A stretch of DNA of 64,000 bases from an uncultured Lactobacillus sp. (GTDB taxonomy: Bacteria > Bacillota > Bacilli > Lactobacillales > Lactobacillaceae): NCBI RefSeq assembly GCF_947367085.1, contig NZ_CANBCP010000001.1, positions 1 through 64,000 of the forward strand, written 5' to 3'. Position 1 is the stretch's first letter. Every line of letters starts with the position of its first letter. The notes beneath the pieces were generated by a model that did not search any database, was not told the DNA's origin, and saw only the letters and a list, made by a program, of their open reading frames with translations. Of the stretch, positions 31,574 to 45,277 are shown piece by piece. The position numbers and the translations under genes are program-made.

Positions 31574-32935
31574 TTGTTCGATTTAGACAAATTTTGGCAA
31601 TTTTTTAACTCTGAAATGAAAAAACGTTACAGTGAAGTTGCCTATAACGCTTGGTTTAAAAATACTAAACCCTTATCTTTTGATAAAAATACTAAACAAA
31701 TGGTAATTGCAGTTGAATCTCCGGTTTCTAAGGGCTATTGGGAAAAAAATCTCGCTTCTCAACTAGTTCAAGAAGCATATGCTTATGCCGACATGGAGAT
31801 CTCACCGGTTTTCACTATTGCAGGAGAAGAAGGCCCCGAACACTTTGTAACTCCCCAGCCACGTGAACAGACTCAACCAGTTCATGAAGAAACCCCTGAT
31901 GAATTTACGAAAGATTTACAATTAAACAGTAAATATACTTTTGATACTTTCGTCCAAGGTGAAGGAAACAAGCTCGCTGCTGGTGCTGCTTTAGCTGTTG
32001 CAGATAATCCAGGTAGTTTTTACAACCCATTGTTTATTTTTGGTGGTGTTGGATTAGGTAAAACACACCTGATGCAAGCAATCGGCCATCAAATGCTTTC
32101 TGAAAAGCCAAATGCTAAAGTAGTTTACATTCAAAGTGAAACTTTCGTTAACGATTTTATTAATTCCATCAAAAATAAGACCCAAGATGAATTTAGAGAA
32201 AAATATCGGACTTGTGATCTTTTATTAGTAGATGATATTCAGTTTTTTGCTAAAAAAGAGGGGATCCAGGAAGAATTTTTCCACACTTTTGAAACCCTTT
32301 ATAACGATCAAAAGCAAATCGTTATGACTAGTGATCGTTTGCCAAATGAAATCCCTGCTTTATCGGAAAGATTGGTGTCTCGTTTTACCTGGGGCTTACA
32401 AGTTGAAATTACGCCTCCAGATCTTGAAACAAGAATCGCAATTTTACGTAAAAAAGCAGAAGCTGATGGACTTTCAATTGATGACAATACTTTAGACTAT
32501 ATTGCATCCCAAGTTGACACTAATATACGAGAATTAGAGGGTGCTTTAGTTAAGGTTCAGGCTCATGCAACAATTGAAAAAGAAGACATTAACGTTGATC
32601 TTGCAAAAGAAGCCCTTACTGACTTAAAACTGGTTCAAAAAAATCGAGGCCTACAAATATCTAAAATTCAAGAGGTGGTTGCTAACTACTTCCAAACCTC
32701 GACAGCTGAACTAAAGGGCAAAAAGCGCGTTAAACAAATTGTCGTTCCACGTCAAATTGCTATGTATTTATCGCGTGAGTTAACAGATTCAAGTCTACCT
32801 AAAATAGGTCAAGAATTTGGCGGTAAAGATCATACAACAGTCATGCATGCAGTTGAAAAAATCGATCGTTCCCTAAAAACTGACTCAGATATCAAAGCAG
32901 CTGTGTATGATTTAAAGGCAATGTTAGATCATTAG
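31574..32935 (+). CDS. dnaA: chromosomal replication initiator DnaA
   Basis: LFIFGGVGLGKTHLMQAIGH; GKDHTTVMHA; TTG start at 31574 after GGAGG. Confidence 0.97.
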   Translation: MFDLDKFWQFFNSEMKKRYSEVAYNAWFKNTKPLSFDKNTKQMVIAVESPVSKGYWEKNLASQLVQEAYAYADMEISPVFTIAGEEGPEHFVTPQPREQTQPVHEETPDEFTKDLQLNSKYTFDTFVQGEGNKLAAGAALAVADNPGSFYNPLFIFGGVGLGKTHLMQAIGHQMLSEKPNAKVVYIQSETFVNDFINSIKNKTQDEFREKYRTCDLLLVDDIQFFAKKEGIQEEFFHTFETLYNDQKQIVMTSDRLPNEIPALSERLVSRFTWGLQVEITPPDLETRIAILRKKAEADGLSIDDNTLDYIASQVDTNIRELEGALVKVQAHATIEKEDINVDLAKEALTDLKLVQKNRGLQISKIQEVVANYFQTSTAELKGKKRVKQIVVPRQIAMYLSRELTDSSLPKIGQEFGGKDHTTVMHAVEKIDRSLKTDSDIKAAVYDLKAMLDH

Positions 32936-32949
32936 GAAAGTTAATAACA

Positions 32950-33075
32950 TGTGGATAACTTTTGAATTTATTCACATGTTTTGTACAAGTACTTTTCTTT
33001 CATATCAGTGGATTATTTGACTTTTCAACATAATCCACCGTACCTACTACTACTTCTAAGTATTTAAATATATAA
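32950..33075. other. oriC: oriC downstream segment: DnaA boxes, DnaA-trio-like repeat and AT-rich unwinding region
   Basis: TGTGGATAA 32950, TTATTCACA 32968, inverted GTGGATTAT/ATAATCCAC 33008/33030, CTACTACTACTTCTA 33044-33058, then AT-rich. Confidence 0.85.
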
Positions 33076-33119
33076 TTAAATAAAAAAAGAGTACTTAAAA
33101 AATTAAACGGAGGTAAACA

Positions 33120-34250
33120 ATGCAGTTTACAATAAATAGAAATTTGTTCCTCGATAATTTGAATAATGTTATGCGTGCGATTTCTTCACGTGCTACTATT
33201 CCAATTCTTAGCGGAATCAAACTAGATCTTTCTGAAAATGAATTAATTTTAACTGGTAGTGATACTGATATCTCTATTGAAATTAAAATCCCAGTTAACG
33301 ATGACTTAAGAGTTGAATCAACTGGCTCTATTGTTTTACCTGCACGTTTCTTCAGTGAAATTATTAAGAAGTTACCAGGTAAGGATTTCTCTTTTGAAGT
33401 AAAAGAAAGTTTTCAAACAAAGATTACATCTGAAAATACAGAATTTATGATTAATGGGTTAGATGCCAATAACTACCCACGTTTACCAGAAATTCCAACT
33501 GATGTAGCATTTAAACTTTCGGGTAAGACTTTTAGAGAGGTAATTAATGAAACTGTATTTGCAGTTGCTAACCAAGAAAGTCGTCCAACTTTAAATGGGG
33601 TTAACTTTAATTTCAGTAAGAATGCGATTAAGGCAGTTGCTACTGACAGTCACCGCTTATCTCAAAGAACAATTACTGTAGAAAACGGACCTGAAGTTAA
33701 ATCTAATCTTGTAATTCCTGGTAATAGCTTAGTTGAATTTTCAAGAATTATTGGGGAAAAGGATCCTGAAATTACTGTTAATCCAGGTGATAATCAAGTA
33801 CTTTTTAACATTGGCAATATTGCTTTTTATTCACGTTTATTAGAAGGGTCATATCCTGATACTGATCGTTTAATTCCAACAAGTTCTACAACTGAAGTTG
33901 AATTTGATTTGTCAACTTTGTCACGTTCACTTGATCGTGCTAGTTTACTTACTCACGAAAGTAGAAATAACGTCGTTAAGTTAAACTTAGATACTGATAA
34001 ACAAAGTGTAATTTTAAGAGGACAATCTGCAGAAATCGGAAACGTGGAAGAAGAAATTCCATTTAAGAATCTAGCTGGTGAAAGCTTGGAAATTGCTTTT
34101 AACCCAGATTATTTGAGAGATGCATTGAGAGCCTCAATTACAGATTCAATTGTTATGAAGTTTACTCAACCCCTTCGTCCATTTACTGTTACTCCAGCTA
34201 AAGATGATGTGGACTTTACGCAATTGATTACCCCAGTTCGAACATTTTAA
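33120..34250 (+). CDS. dnaN: DNA polymerase III subunit beta
   Basis: Sliding clamp sequence and gene order. Confidence 0.97.
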   Translation: MQFTINRNLFLDNLNNVMRAISSRATIPILSGIKLDLSENELILTGSDTDISIEIKIPVNDDLRVESTGSIVLPARFFSEIIKKLPGKDFSFEVKESFQTKITSENTEFMINGLDANNYPRLPEIPTDVAFKLSGKTFREVINETVFAVANQESRPTLNGVNFNFSKNAIKAVATDSHRLSQRTITVENGPEVKSNLVIPGNSLVEFSRIIGEKDPEITVNPGDNQVLFNIGNIAFYSRLLEGSYPDTDRLIPTSSTTEVEFDLSTLSRSLDRASLLTHESRNNVVKLNLDTDKQSVILRGQSAEIGNVEEEIPFKNLAGESLEIAFNPDYLRDALRASITDSIVMKFTQPLRPFTVTPAKDDVDFTQLITPVRTF

Positions 34251-34443
34251 AAAAACTTCGAGTACTTTTTATTAGTGCATTAAGCTGAAAAGGCAAATTT
34301 TGCCATTTTCAGCTTTTTTTTGCCATTTGAGTATAGGTATATTAGTTCAACATAAATTAAGTCAAAAGCCCTGATAAGGCGAATGTGAATTGTTTTTAAC
34401 CGTAAAAAACGGTATAATAACAAGGTATAACTAGGTAAATGGG

Positions 34444-34665
34444 GTGAGTAGTATTAAAAATTTCACAATTAAGGGTGAATTTATTACTTTGGCTCAATTT
34501 TTGAAAGAAGAAAGTATTATTTCTTCTGGCGGACAAGCCAAGTGGTATTTAAAAGACAACCCAGTTAAATTGAATGGAGTCTTGGAAGATCGTCGAGGCA
34601 AAAAGCTTCATCCAGGCGATGTGGTTGAAGTTGAAGGTACGAGTTATCAATTTAGTGCGCAATAA
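34444..34665 (+). CDS. yaaA: S4-domain protein YaaA
   Basis: Between dnaN and rec[18 protein letters not shown]...SGGQAKWYL. Confidence 0.93.
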   Translation: MSSIKNFTIKGEFITLAQFLKEESIISSGGQAKWYLKDNPVKLNGVLEDRRGKKLHPGDVVEVEGTSYQFSAQ

Positions 34666-34667
34666 TC

Positions 34668-35792
34668 ATGTATCTTGAAAATTTGACTTTGAAAGATTTT
34701 CGCAATTTTTCTAGTCTGCAGACTGATTTTGATCCGCAAATCAATATATTCTTGGGTCAAAACGCTCAAGGGAAAACAAACTTGCTAGAAGCAATTTATT
34801 TTTTGGCACTGACACGATCTCATCGAACTAACAGTGATAAAGAATTAATTCGTTTTGGTAGTAAATTTGCGGGTCTGCAAGGAAAAGTACATAAAAGCCA
34901 AGTAGAAGTAGAGCTTAAAGTACGCTTATCTACCAAAGGAAAAAAAGCCTGGGTTAATCGCTTGGAGCAAAAAAAGTTGTCAAAATATGTGGGGCAAATG
35001 AATGCAATTTTGTTTTCTCCGGAAGATCTGGCTCTAGTTAAAGGGGCTCCGGCTTTAAGGCGAAGGTTTATGGATCTCGAATTCGGGCAGATTAATGCGG
35101 AATATTTGTATTTTTCAAGCCAGTATCGCCAAGTCCTTCAGCAAAAAAATAATTATCTTAAGCAGCTTTCATTAGGCAAGGCGAAGGATAAGCTGTTCTT
35201 AGATGTGTTGTCAGACCAATTGGCTGGCATTGCGGCAGAAATTATTTATCGCAGACTCAATTTTGTGAAACTATTAAATGGTTATGCTCATAAGGCTCAT
35301 AGCCAAATCAGTGCTAATCGTGAAGAACTCGAGATTGTATATCAACCTTCAATCAATGAAATTGAAGCTAATGATCAAGTAAATGACATATATACCAAGC
35401 TTTTAGAGAGTTTTCATAAAAATAAAGCCAACGAGATTCGCAAGGGCACTACTTTGACTGGGCCACATCGTGATGACCTAGTTTTTATGATTAATGGGAA
35501 AAATGCCCATGATTATGCATCTCAAGGTCAGCAACGCACGATTGCTTTAAGCATGAAATTAGCCGAAATCCAGTTAGTTCATCACCTTACAAATGAGTAT
35601 CCCATTTTACTTTTAGATGATGTGATGAGCGAATTAGATCATGATCGCCAGAGCAGTCTGCTCAACTACATTCATGGAAAAACTCAAACTTTTATTACTA
35701 CTACAGATTTAGAGGGAATTTCTTGGGAAATCGTGAAAGCCCCAAAAATTTACTACATCAAGTCAGGAATTATTACTAAAGAGGAGAATTAA
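34668..35792 (+). CDS. recF: DNA replication/repair protein RecF
   Basis: [30 protein letters not shown]. Confidence 0.97.
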   Translation: MYLENLTLKDFRNFSSLQTDFDPQINIFLGQNAQGKTNLLEAIYFLALTRSHRTNSDKELIRFGSKFAGLQGKVHKSQVEVELKVRLSTKGKKAWVNRLEQKKLSKYVGQMNAILFSPEDLALVKGAPALRRRFMDLEFGQINAEYLYFSSQYRQVLQQKNNYLKQLSLGKAKDKLFLDVLSDQLAGIAAEIIYRRLNFVKLLNGYAHKAHSQISANREELEIVYQPSINEIEANDQVNDIYTKLLESFHKNKANEIRKGTTLTGPHRDDLVFMINGKNAHDYASQGQQRTIALSMKLAEIQLVHHLTNEYPILLLDDVMSELDHDRQSSLLNYIHGKTQTFITTTDLEGISWEIVKAPKIYYIKSGIITKEEN

Positions 35793-37760
<1,968 letters not shown>

Positions 37761-37769
37761 GAGAATTAA

Positions 37770-40277
37770 ATGGATAACGATAATCAAATGCAAGATCGCA
37801 GAATACGTAACGTTGATCTGACTCATACGATGCGTAGTTCATTTTTGGACTATGCTATGTCAGTTATCGTAGCGCGTGCTTTGCCAGATGTTAGAGATGG
37901 TTTAAAGCCAGTACAGCGCCGTATTTTGTACGGAATGAATGAATTAGGTGTTACTCCTGATAAGCCATATAAAAAATCAGCCAGAATTGTTGGGGAAGTT
38001 ATGGGTAAGTTCCACCCACATGGAGATTCATCAATTTATTTGGCAATGGCTCACATGGCTCAAGATTTCTCATATCGCTACATGTTAGTTGACGGACACG
38101 GAAACTTCGGTTCTGTTGACGGCGATGAACCAGCCGCAATGCGTTATACTGAGGCGCGTATGAGTAAAATTGCAGTTGAAATGCTTCGCGATATCAATAA
38201 AGAAACTATTGATTGGCAGCGTAACTACGATGACACTGAAAATGAACCTGTTGTTTTACCAGCCCGAATTCCTAACTTATTAGTCAACGGAGCTAGCGGT
38301 ATCGCTGTTGGTATGACAACTAATATTCCGCCTCATAACTTGGCAGAAGTCATTAGTGGAATTCATATGTTGATGGACAATCCAGATGTGACCGTTAAGG
38401 ACTTGATGAAAGTTATTCCTGGTCCTGACTTTCCAACTGGTGGTATTGTCATGGGACGCAGTGGAATTTATCGCGCTTATGAAAGTGGTAAAGGAAACAT
38501 TGTTGTGCGTGCTAAGACCAACATTGAAACTGAAAAAAACGGTCGTGAACGTATCGTAGTCAGCGAAATTCCATATTTAGTTAACAAGGCTGAATTAGTT
38601 AAAAAGATTGCAGATTTAGCCCGCGAAAAAGTAATTGATGGTATTACTGGGGTTCGTGATGAATCTGACCAGACTGGTATGAGAATTACCATTGACATTC
38701 GCCGCGATGCTAGTGCAAGTGTCGTTTTGAATAATTTATTCAAAGAAACCCAAATGCAGGCTAACTTTGGAATCAATATGGTTGCTATTGTTAATGGCGC
38801 ACCGCACTTTTTGACTTTAAAGCAAATGCTGCAATATTACTTGGACCACCAAGAAGATGTTATTACTCGCAGAACCAAGTTTGATTTAAGAAAAGCTGAA
38901 GCTCGTGCTCATATCTTGGAAGGTTTACGAATTGCCTTAGATCATATTGACGAAATCATCAAGATTATTCGTGGATCTAAGACAAGTGACATTGCTAAGG
39001 CACAATTAATTTCTCGCTTTGGCCTAGATGATCGTCAATCTCAAGCTATCTTGGATATGCGTTTAGTTCGTTTGACAGGTTTAGAGCGCGATAAGATCGA
39101 AGCTGAATATCAAGAATTGCAAGCAAAAATTGCTGATTACAGAGACATTTTGGCTAAGCCTGAACGTATTGATAAGATCATTTACGATGAATTGCTTGAT
39201 ATTCAAAAGCGTTTTGGTGATGACAGAAGAACTGAAATTGCAGCCGGTGAAGTGGTTTCTATCGAAGATGAAGACCTAATTGAAAAAGAAGATGTTCTTT
39301 TAACTTTAACTCACAACGGCTATATCAAGAGAATGCCAGCTAGTGAATTTAAAGTTCAAAACCGCGGTGGTCGTGGAATTAAAGGAATGGGAGTTCAAGA
39401 TGATGACTTTATTAACCATCTGATCTTCTCAAGCACCCACGATTTCTTGCTCTTCTTTACTAACTTAGGAAAGGTCTACTCTAAGAAAGCTTATGAGATT
39501 CCTGAATTTGGTCGAAATGCTAAGGGATTGCCGATCATTAACTTATTGCAGTTAGATAAGGGTGAAAAGATCCAAGCTGTAATTAATGTTCCTGAAGGAG
39601 CAGATGATAATTACTTATTCTTTGTCACTCGGTTAGGAACTGTTAAGAGAACCCACGTTAGTGAATTTAACAACATTAGACGTAGTGGTTTGATTGCACT
39701 TACTTTGCGTGACGGGGATGAATTGAACAATGTTTTGACTACGAATGGTAAACAAAACATTTTAATTGGTACTCACTTAGGTTATGCAGTAACTTTCAAT
39801 GAAAAAGACGTCCGTGCAATGGGCCGTACAGCTGCTGGTGTACGCGGAATCAACTTACGTGAAAATGATTACGTAGTTGGGTCTGATATCTTAGAACCTG
39901 ATTCAGAAGTTTTGGTAATTTCTGAAAAAGGATACGGTAAGCGTACTAGTGCTAGTGAATATCCGGTTAAAGGACGTGGCGGAAAAGGTATTAAGACGGC
40001 CAACATCGGTGAAAAGAACGGTCCATTAGCTGGGGTAACTGTAGTTAATGGTGATGAAGACATCATGTTAATTACTAGTGCTGGCGTTATGATCAGATTT
40101 GATGTGAATGATGTTTCTCAAACTGGTCGTGCAACTTTAGGTGTTCGCTTAATTCGTGTTGATGATGGCGCCAAAGTTGCCAGTGTGACAGCGGTACCTT
40201 CTGATGAGCAAGAAAGCCAAGAGGCTTCTCAAGAAGATGCTAGTCAAAACAATAATTCAGAGAATTCTGATGAATAA
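37770..40277 (+). CDS. gyrA: DNA gyrase subunit A
   Basis: [39 protein letters not shown]. Confidence 0.98.
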   Translation: MDNDNQMQDRRIRNVDLTHTMRSSFLDYAMSVIVARALPDVRDGLKPVQRRILYGMNELGVTPDKPYKKSARIVGEVMGKFHPHGDSSIYLAMAHMAQDFSYRYMLVDGHGNFGSVDGDEPAAMRYTEARMSKIAVEMLRDINKETIDWQRNYDDTENEPVVLPARIPNLLVNGASGIAVGMTTNIPPHNLAEVISGIHMLMDNPDVTVKDLMKVIPGPDFPTGGIVMGRSGIYRAYESGKGNIVVRAKTNIETEKNGRERIVVSEIPYLVNKAELVKKIADLAREKVIDGITGVRDESDQTGMRITIDIRRDASASVVLNNLFKETQMQANFGINMVAIVNGAPHFLTLKQMLQYYLDHQEDVITRRTKFDLRKAEARAHILEGLRIALDHIDEIIKIIRGSKTSDIAKAQLISRFGLDDRQSQAILDMRLVRLTGLERDKIEAEYQELQAKIADYRDILAKPERIDKIIYDELLDIQKRFGDDRRTEIAAGEVVSIEDEDLIEKEDVLLTLTHNGYIKRMPASEFKVQNRGGRGIKGMGVQDDDFINHLIFSSTHDFLLFFTNLGKVYSKKAYEIPEFGRNAKGLPIINLLQLDKGEKIQAVINVPEGADDNYLFFVTRLGTVKRTHVSEFNNIRRSGLIALTLRDGDELNNVLTTNGKQNILIGTHLGYAVTFNEKDVRAMGRTAAGVRGINLRENDYVVGSDILEPDSEVLVISEKGYGKRTSASEYPVKGRGGKGIKTANIGEKNGPLAGVTVVNGDEDIMLITSAGVMIRFDVNDVSQTGRATLGVRLIRVDDGAKVASVTAVPSDEQESQEASQEDASQNNNSENSDE

Positions 40278-40468
40278 TCTAGAATAAAAATAAAATTACC
40301 AACTTTTCGTGTAATAAATAATGAGCAATTTGCTCAGGATCACGTGAAAAAAGTTTGGTAATTTTTTTGTTTCTGTGATAGAATCAAGGATTGTGAGTAA
40401 TATTATTCATTACTCCTTGTTCTTGATTTTAAACAAGAACCATTTAGTCCATGAGGAGGTGCATTTAT

Positions 40469-40765
40469 ATGGCAAAAACTAAGTACGAAGTTACTTACAT
40501 TATCAAGCCTGACATTGATGAAGACTCAAAGAAGGCTTTGATCGAAAGATTTGACAAGATTGTAACCGACAACGGTGCTCAAGATCTTGAATCTAAGGAT
40601 TGGGGTAAGAGACGTTTCGCTTACGAAATGGATAAATACCGTGAAGGTACATACCACATCTTAACTTTCACTGCTGATAACGCAGATGCAGTTAACGAAT
40701 TTGGTCGTCTTTCACGTATTGATAACCAAATCTTACGTTCAATGACTGTTAAGTTAGACAAGTAA
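40469..40765 (+). CDS. rpsF: ribosomal protein S6
   Basis: [19 protein letters not shown]; rpsF-ssb-rpsR order. Confidence 0.97.
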   Translation: MAKTKYEVTYIIKPDIDEDSKKALIERFDKIVTDNGAQDLESKDWGKRRFAYEMDKYREGTYHILTFTADNADAVNEFGRLSRIDNQILRSMTVKLDK

Positions 40766-40802
40766 TTATTTTTTCGTGAATTAGGAAAGGAAGGACACTA
40801 GT

Positions 40803-41318
40803 ATGATTAATAATGTTGTACTTGTTGGCCGTTTAACACGTGATCCTGATTTACGTACTACTGGGAGTGGAATCTCAGTTGCTACGTTTACTCTAGCTGT
40901 TGATCGTCAATATACTAATAGCCAAGGCGAGCGTGGCGCTGACTTTATCAGTTGTGTAATTTGGCGTAAAGCTGCAGAGAATTTTGCTAACTTTACTTCA
41001 AAGGGATCATTAGTTGGTATTCAAGGACGTCTTCAAACGAGAACGTACGATGATAAAGATGGTAAGCGTGTTTACGTTACTGAAGTAATTGTAGATAACT
41101 TCTCATTATTAGAATCACGTCGCGATCGTGAAAATCGTCAAAGTAATCCAGGATTTGCACCACAAGCTGGTAATAATGCTGGTGCACCAAGTACAGATAA
41201 CTTTGGTGGCAATAGTGCTCCAAGCACTAACAACAATGCTCCTACAAAGCAACCACAAGATCCATTTGCAGATTCAGGTAATCCTATTGATATCTCAGAT
41301 GATGATCTCCCATTTTAA
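40803..41318 (+). CDS. ssb: single-stranded DNA-binding protein
   Basis: MINNVVLVGRLTRDPDLRTTGSG; C-terminal DISDDDLPF. Confidence 0.98.
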   Translation: MINNVVLVGRLTRDPDLRTTGSGISVATFTLAVDRQYTNSQGERGADFISCVIWRKAAENFANFTSKGSLVGIQGRLQTRTYDDKDGKRVYVTEVIVDNFSLLESRRDRENRQSNPGFAPQAGNNAGAPSTDNFGGNSAPSTNNNAPTKQPQDPFADSGNPIDISDDDLPF

Positions 41319-41344
41319 ATTTTAACTAGAAAGGATCTTTGAAC

Positions 41345-41581
41345 ATGGCTCAACAAAGAAGAGGTGGCCGTCGTCGTCGTAAGGTTGACTACATTGCTGC
41401 TAACCATATCGATTACATCGACTACAAAGATGTTGATTTGTTGAAACGTTTTATCTCTGAAAGAGGTAAGATTTTACCACGTCGTGTCACTGGCACTAGC
41501 GCAAAGAATCAACGTAAGTTGACTGTTGCAATCAAGAGAGCTCGCGTTATGGGCTTATTGCCATTCGTTGCAGAAGACTAA
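41345..41581 (+). CDS. rpsR: ribosomal protein S18
   Basis: [39 protein letters not shown]. Confidence 0.97.
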   Translation: MAQQRRGGRRRRKVDYIAANHIDYIDYKDVDLLKRFISERGKILPRRVTGTSAKNQRKLTVAIKRARVMGLLPFVAED

Positions 41582-41679
41582 AAACAGATCAAAAAATAAA
41601 AAAAGAGTACCCCAGGGTACTCTTTTTTGTTAGCTATTGCGTTATTATAGTACTGCAAGCTAAAAAAGGGGATTGGACA

Positions 41680-42597
41680 ATGATCATTAAGCAAAGTTTA
41701 CCAGGCCAATATGATTTTCAGTATAAATGGTATGATATCTATAATTTAGATGATCATGATATTCGCATACTTAAATCCAAATTCCATCTAACTTCAGAGA
41801 TTATTTCTTATATCAACGACCTTCATGAACGTCCTCACTTTGATCACGACTACATTACTAATAGTGACTTGTTCGTTTATGATGTGCCAATTTGGCCGAC
41901 GGAAGATGCAGACCACTTTACTACATTACCAATTAAGTTTTTGATGGTTGGCGGCACACTTTTTACAGTGCATACCCCAGATACAACTTATATGATTGAA
42001 GATTTTAGGCAAAAAACAGATGAGACAATTCATAGTGAAAAAGAGTTAGTCTTTGCAATTCTTTTTTCGGTGACAAAATACTTCCAAAGAGCCTTAAGTC
42101 AGCTAAATAGTGAGCGGATTGTGCTCGATAGTCATTTAAGTGGCAGAATTAAAAACAAAGACCTGCAGGCCTTAGCTCAGGTAGAAAAAAGTTTGGTTTT
42201 CTTATCTAGTTCAATTAGGACCAACTTGATGATGCTTGATAGTGTTAAAAATAAGAAGTCTGGCCTTCATATGAACGCATCCGAAGAAGAAATGTGTGAT
42301 GATATTATCATCGAAGTTCAGCAGTCATCGCAAATGGTAAAAATTTATAATGAAGTGACGGAAGAAATATCTAAGACTTCTAACAATATTTTGAACAATA
42401 ACCTAAACAATACTATGCAGTTCTTAACTGTCTGGTCACTACTTTTGACGATTCCAACGATTGTGACAGGATTTTTTGGAATGAACGTTAAATTACCAAT
42501 TTTAAATAGTACAATTGACTGGATTTTAATAACGATAGGGACAGTTTTAGTTATGTTAGTTTTGTTGTGGTATTTGAAAAAACATGACATGATGTAA
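41680..42597 (+). CDS. CorA-family magnesium transporter
   Basis: C-terminal TMs with GMN motif (FFGMNVKLP). Confidence 0.9.
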   Translation: MIIKQSLPGQYDFQYKWYDIYNLDDHDIRILKSKFHLTSEIISYINDLHERPHFDHDYITNSDLFVYDVPIWPTEDADHFTTLPIKFLMVGGTLFTVHTPDTTYMIEDFRQKTDETIHSEKELVFAILFSVTKYFQRALSQLNSERIVLDSHLSGRIKNKDLQALAQVEKSLVFLSSSIRTNLMMLDSVKNKKSGLHMNASEEEMCDDIIIEVQQSSQMVKIYNEVTEEISKTSNNILNNNLNNTMQFLTVWSLLLTIPTIVTGFFGMNVKLPILNSTIDWILITIGTVLVMLVLLWYLKKHDMM

Positions 42598-42784
42598 TAA
42601 AGCGAAAAGAGTGATTCAGAAGAAGGATTACTCTTTTTAAATTTAAAACATATCCACATGTGTATAACTCAGAAACATTGACTGGATTTTATTTTATCCA
42701 CAAATCAGCTTTTACTAGGGTATAATATAAAGTAACGCAGTGTACACTATTTTCTAGATGTTAATGCGATCAGAGAGGATCTTT

Positions 42785-44803
42785 ATGAAAGATTTTTTAC
42801 GAAAATTAGAATTACCTGCATTCATTAAGGATTCAAGATTAACAGCTTCGCTAATTATTATTTTAGTGTTGTCGCTATTAGGAGCTATCATTGGTTTTTT
42901 GATTAGTCCTTTGTATGGCTTAGCGATGTTTTTGCTATTTATCTTGACTTGTGCTTTTGCAGTTTATGGGACCTATGTTTTAGCTGGCAATGCCAACAAC
43001 TATGCCGCTAATTTGTCTTATCGCATCAAGCGTGGTGAACAAGAAGCCATGATTAAGATGCCGCTAGGTATTTTGCTATATGATAATGACCAACAGATTC
43101 AGTGGGTAAACCCATATTTACAGCTTTATTTAAAGGATAAAGACGCAATTGGATCGTCAATTAAGTCAGTTGATCCGCAACTTTATAAGTTTATCAATGA
43201 AGCTATTAACGATAAAACTTCTCAAAATCGAGTAATTACTTGGGGCAATCATAAATTTGAAATGGTAGTTCAAAATAATCTCGGAGTAGTTTATCTCTTT
43301 GATATTACCAAGTATGCAAATATCGAAGAAAAATATAAGCAACAACGTTTGGCAATTGCCTTAATTTTTATTGATAATTATGACGAATTAAGTCAGGCAA
43401 TGAGTGATCAAGATTTAACGGATATGAGTTCTTATGTTCAAAAATCACTCAACGACTATGCTAAAGAATTTCATGCTTATTTGAAGCGAATTGACGAAGA
43501 TCACTTTATCTTGTTGGCTCACGTTTCAGACTTAGATAAAATGGAAGATGATAAGTTTTCTATCTTAGATAAGATTAGAAAAGAGTCAAGTCGTCGTAAC
43601 ACGCCATTGACCTTATCAATCGGAATTGCTTTTGGATCTGAAAGCTTGAATGAAATCGCTGATCAGGCTCAATCTAATTTGGATTTGGCTTTAGGTCGAG
43701 GCGGTGATCAGGTGGTAGTTAAGCAGCCTGGTAAAGATGCCCGCTTTTATGGTGGTAAGTCTAACCCAATGGAAAAACGGACCCGTGTGCGTGCGAGAAT
43801 GGTTTCTCAAGCTCTGGAAGAGTTATTCAAGGGTGTGGACCACGTTTTTGTTCAAGGACACAGGAACCCTGATTTAGATGCAGTCGGATCAGCCATCGGA
43901 ATTGTAAAAATTGCTCAAGTTCATGGTGTTAAAGCAAATGTTGTATTAGATACTGAACATGTTAACTATGATGTTGGCCGATTAGTTGCTAAAATGAAAG
44001 CGGCAGGGATTGATCAAGATATCTTTATTAGTCCCGGGGATGCATTAGATGAGGCAACCGATGATTCATTATTAGTGTTAACAGATCACTCTAAGTATTC
44101 AATTACTTATGATCAGTTACTATATAACAGATTGAAAAATCGTTTAATTGTGATAGACCACCATAGACGTGGCGAAGAGTTTCCTGAAAATCCAATGCTG
44201 GTTTATATTGAACCGTATGCTTCATCAACTTGTGAGTTAGTAACAGAAATGATTGAATATCAGCCGCAAGGTGGTGAGGGAGTTTTAAGTCCGCTTGAAG
44301 CTTCTGCAATGCTAGCAGGTATCACAGTGGATTCCAAGGAATTCTCACTTCGAACTGGAACGAGAACTTTCGATGCAGCAAGTTACTTGCGCTCTATCGG
44401 AGCTGATTCAACTGTTGTGGCTGAGTTATTAAAAGAAAATATCGATAGTTATCTCCAGCGTAACCACCTGGTTTCAACTATTGAAATGATCAAGCCAGAT
44501 ATGGCACTTTTAATGGGTGAAGATGATAAAATCTATAATCCAGTAATTGTGGCTCAAGCAGCCGATACTGCTTTGTCACTTGAGCATGTCGATGCTAGTT
44601 TTGCAATTGCAAGACGTAGTAAGAACACTGTAGGCATTTCTGCTCGTTCAATGGGCGAAATTAACGTCCAAGTTATCATGGAAAAATTGGGCGGAGGTGG
44701 TCACCTCTCTAATGCGGCTACCCAACTTGAAGATGTGACAGTCGAGCAGGCAAAAGATGAATTGCTTAAGGCAATTGATGAATATTTAAAAGAAAATGAA
44801 TAG
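42785..44803 (+). CDS. gdpP: cyclic-di-AMP phosphodiesterase GdpP (DHH family)
   Basis: Two TM, degenerate GGDEF, DHH domain GHRNPDLDAVGSAIG, VIDHHRRGEE; upstream of rplI. Confidence 0.95.
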   Translation: MKDFLRKLELPAFIKDSRLTASLIIILVLSLLGAIIGFLISPLYGLAMFLLFILTCAFAVYGTYVLAGNANNYAANLSYRIKRGEQEAMIKMPLGILLYDNDQQIQWVNPYLQLYLKDKDAIGSSIKSVDPQLYKFINEAINDKTSQNRVITWGNHKFEMVVQNNLGVVYLFDITKYANIEEKYKQQRLAIALIFIDNYDELSQAMSDQDLTDMSSYVQKSLNDYAKEFHAYLKRIDEDHFILLAHVSDLDKMEDDKFSILDKIRKESSRRNTPLTLSIGIAFGSESLNEIADQAQSNLDLALGRGGDQVVVKQPGKDARFYGGKSNPMEKRTRVRARMVSQALEELFKGVDHVFVQGHRNPDLDAVGSAIGIVKIAQVHGVKANVVLDTEHVNYDVGRLVAKMKAAGIDQDIFISPGDALDEATDDSLLVLTDHSKYSITYDQLLYNRLKNRLIVIDHHRRGEEFPENPMLVYIEPYASSTCELVTEMIEYQPQGGEGVLSPLEASAMLAGITVDSKEFSLRTGTRTFDAASYLRSIGADSTVVAELLKENIDSYLQRNHLVSTIEMIKPDMALLMGEDDKIYNPVIVAQAADTALSLEHVDASFAIARRSKNTVGISARSMGEINVQVIMEKLGGGGHLSNAATQLEDVTVEQAKDELLKAIDEYLKENE

Positions 44804-44815
44804 GAGTAATTAGTT

Positions 44816-45271
44816 ATGAAGGTTATTTTTACTCAAGACGTTAGAGGAAAAGGTAAAAGAGGAGAAGTTAAGAACGTTCCAGATGGTTACGCACAAAACT
44901 TTTTGATTAAAAAGGGTTTAGCTAAAGAAGCTACTAGTTCAAACTTGAATACTTTGAAGCGTCTTGAAAAGGCTGAAAAAGATGCTTATGAAGCAGAAAA
45001 AGCCCAAGCACAAGAAATTAAAAAGCAGCTTGAAGACGATAAGACTATTGTTAACTTTAAGTCAAAAGCTGGTACTGATTCACGTTTATTTGGATCAATT
45101 TCTGGTAAGAAAATTGTCGAAGGCTTGGAGCAACAATACGGCATTAAAATTGATAAGCGCAAATTATCATTGCCAGAACCAATCAAAGCCTTAGGATATA
45201 CTAATGTCCCAGTTAAATTATTTAAGGGCGTTGAATCCACTGTTCGTGTTCATATTACGGAGCAAGATTAA
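44816..45271 (+). CDS. rplI: ribosomal protein L9
   Basis: [36 protein letters not shown]. Confidence 0.97.
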   Translation: MKVIFTQDVRGKGKRGEVKNVPDGYAQNFLIKKGLAKEATSSNLNTLKRLEKAEKDAYEAEKAQAQEIKKQLEDDKTIVNFKSKAGTDSRLFGSISGKKIVEGLEQQYGIKIDKRKLSLPEPIKALGYTNVPVKLFKGVESTVRVHITEQD

Positions 45272-45277
45272 TAAAAA

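Noticed and set aside
33044-33058. CTACTACTACTTCTA as a simple microsatellite
   Set aside because: Its position between DnaA boxes and the AT-rich stretch in the dnaA-dnaN gap fits a DnaA-trio much better.
40290-40468. S6:S18 autoregulatory RNA upstream of rpsF
   Set aside because: The region has hairpin potential, but I could not identify the specific conserved motif with confidence.
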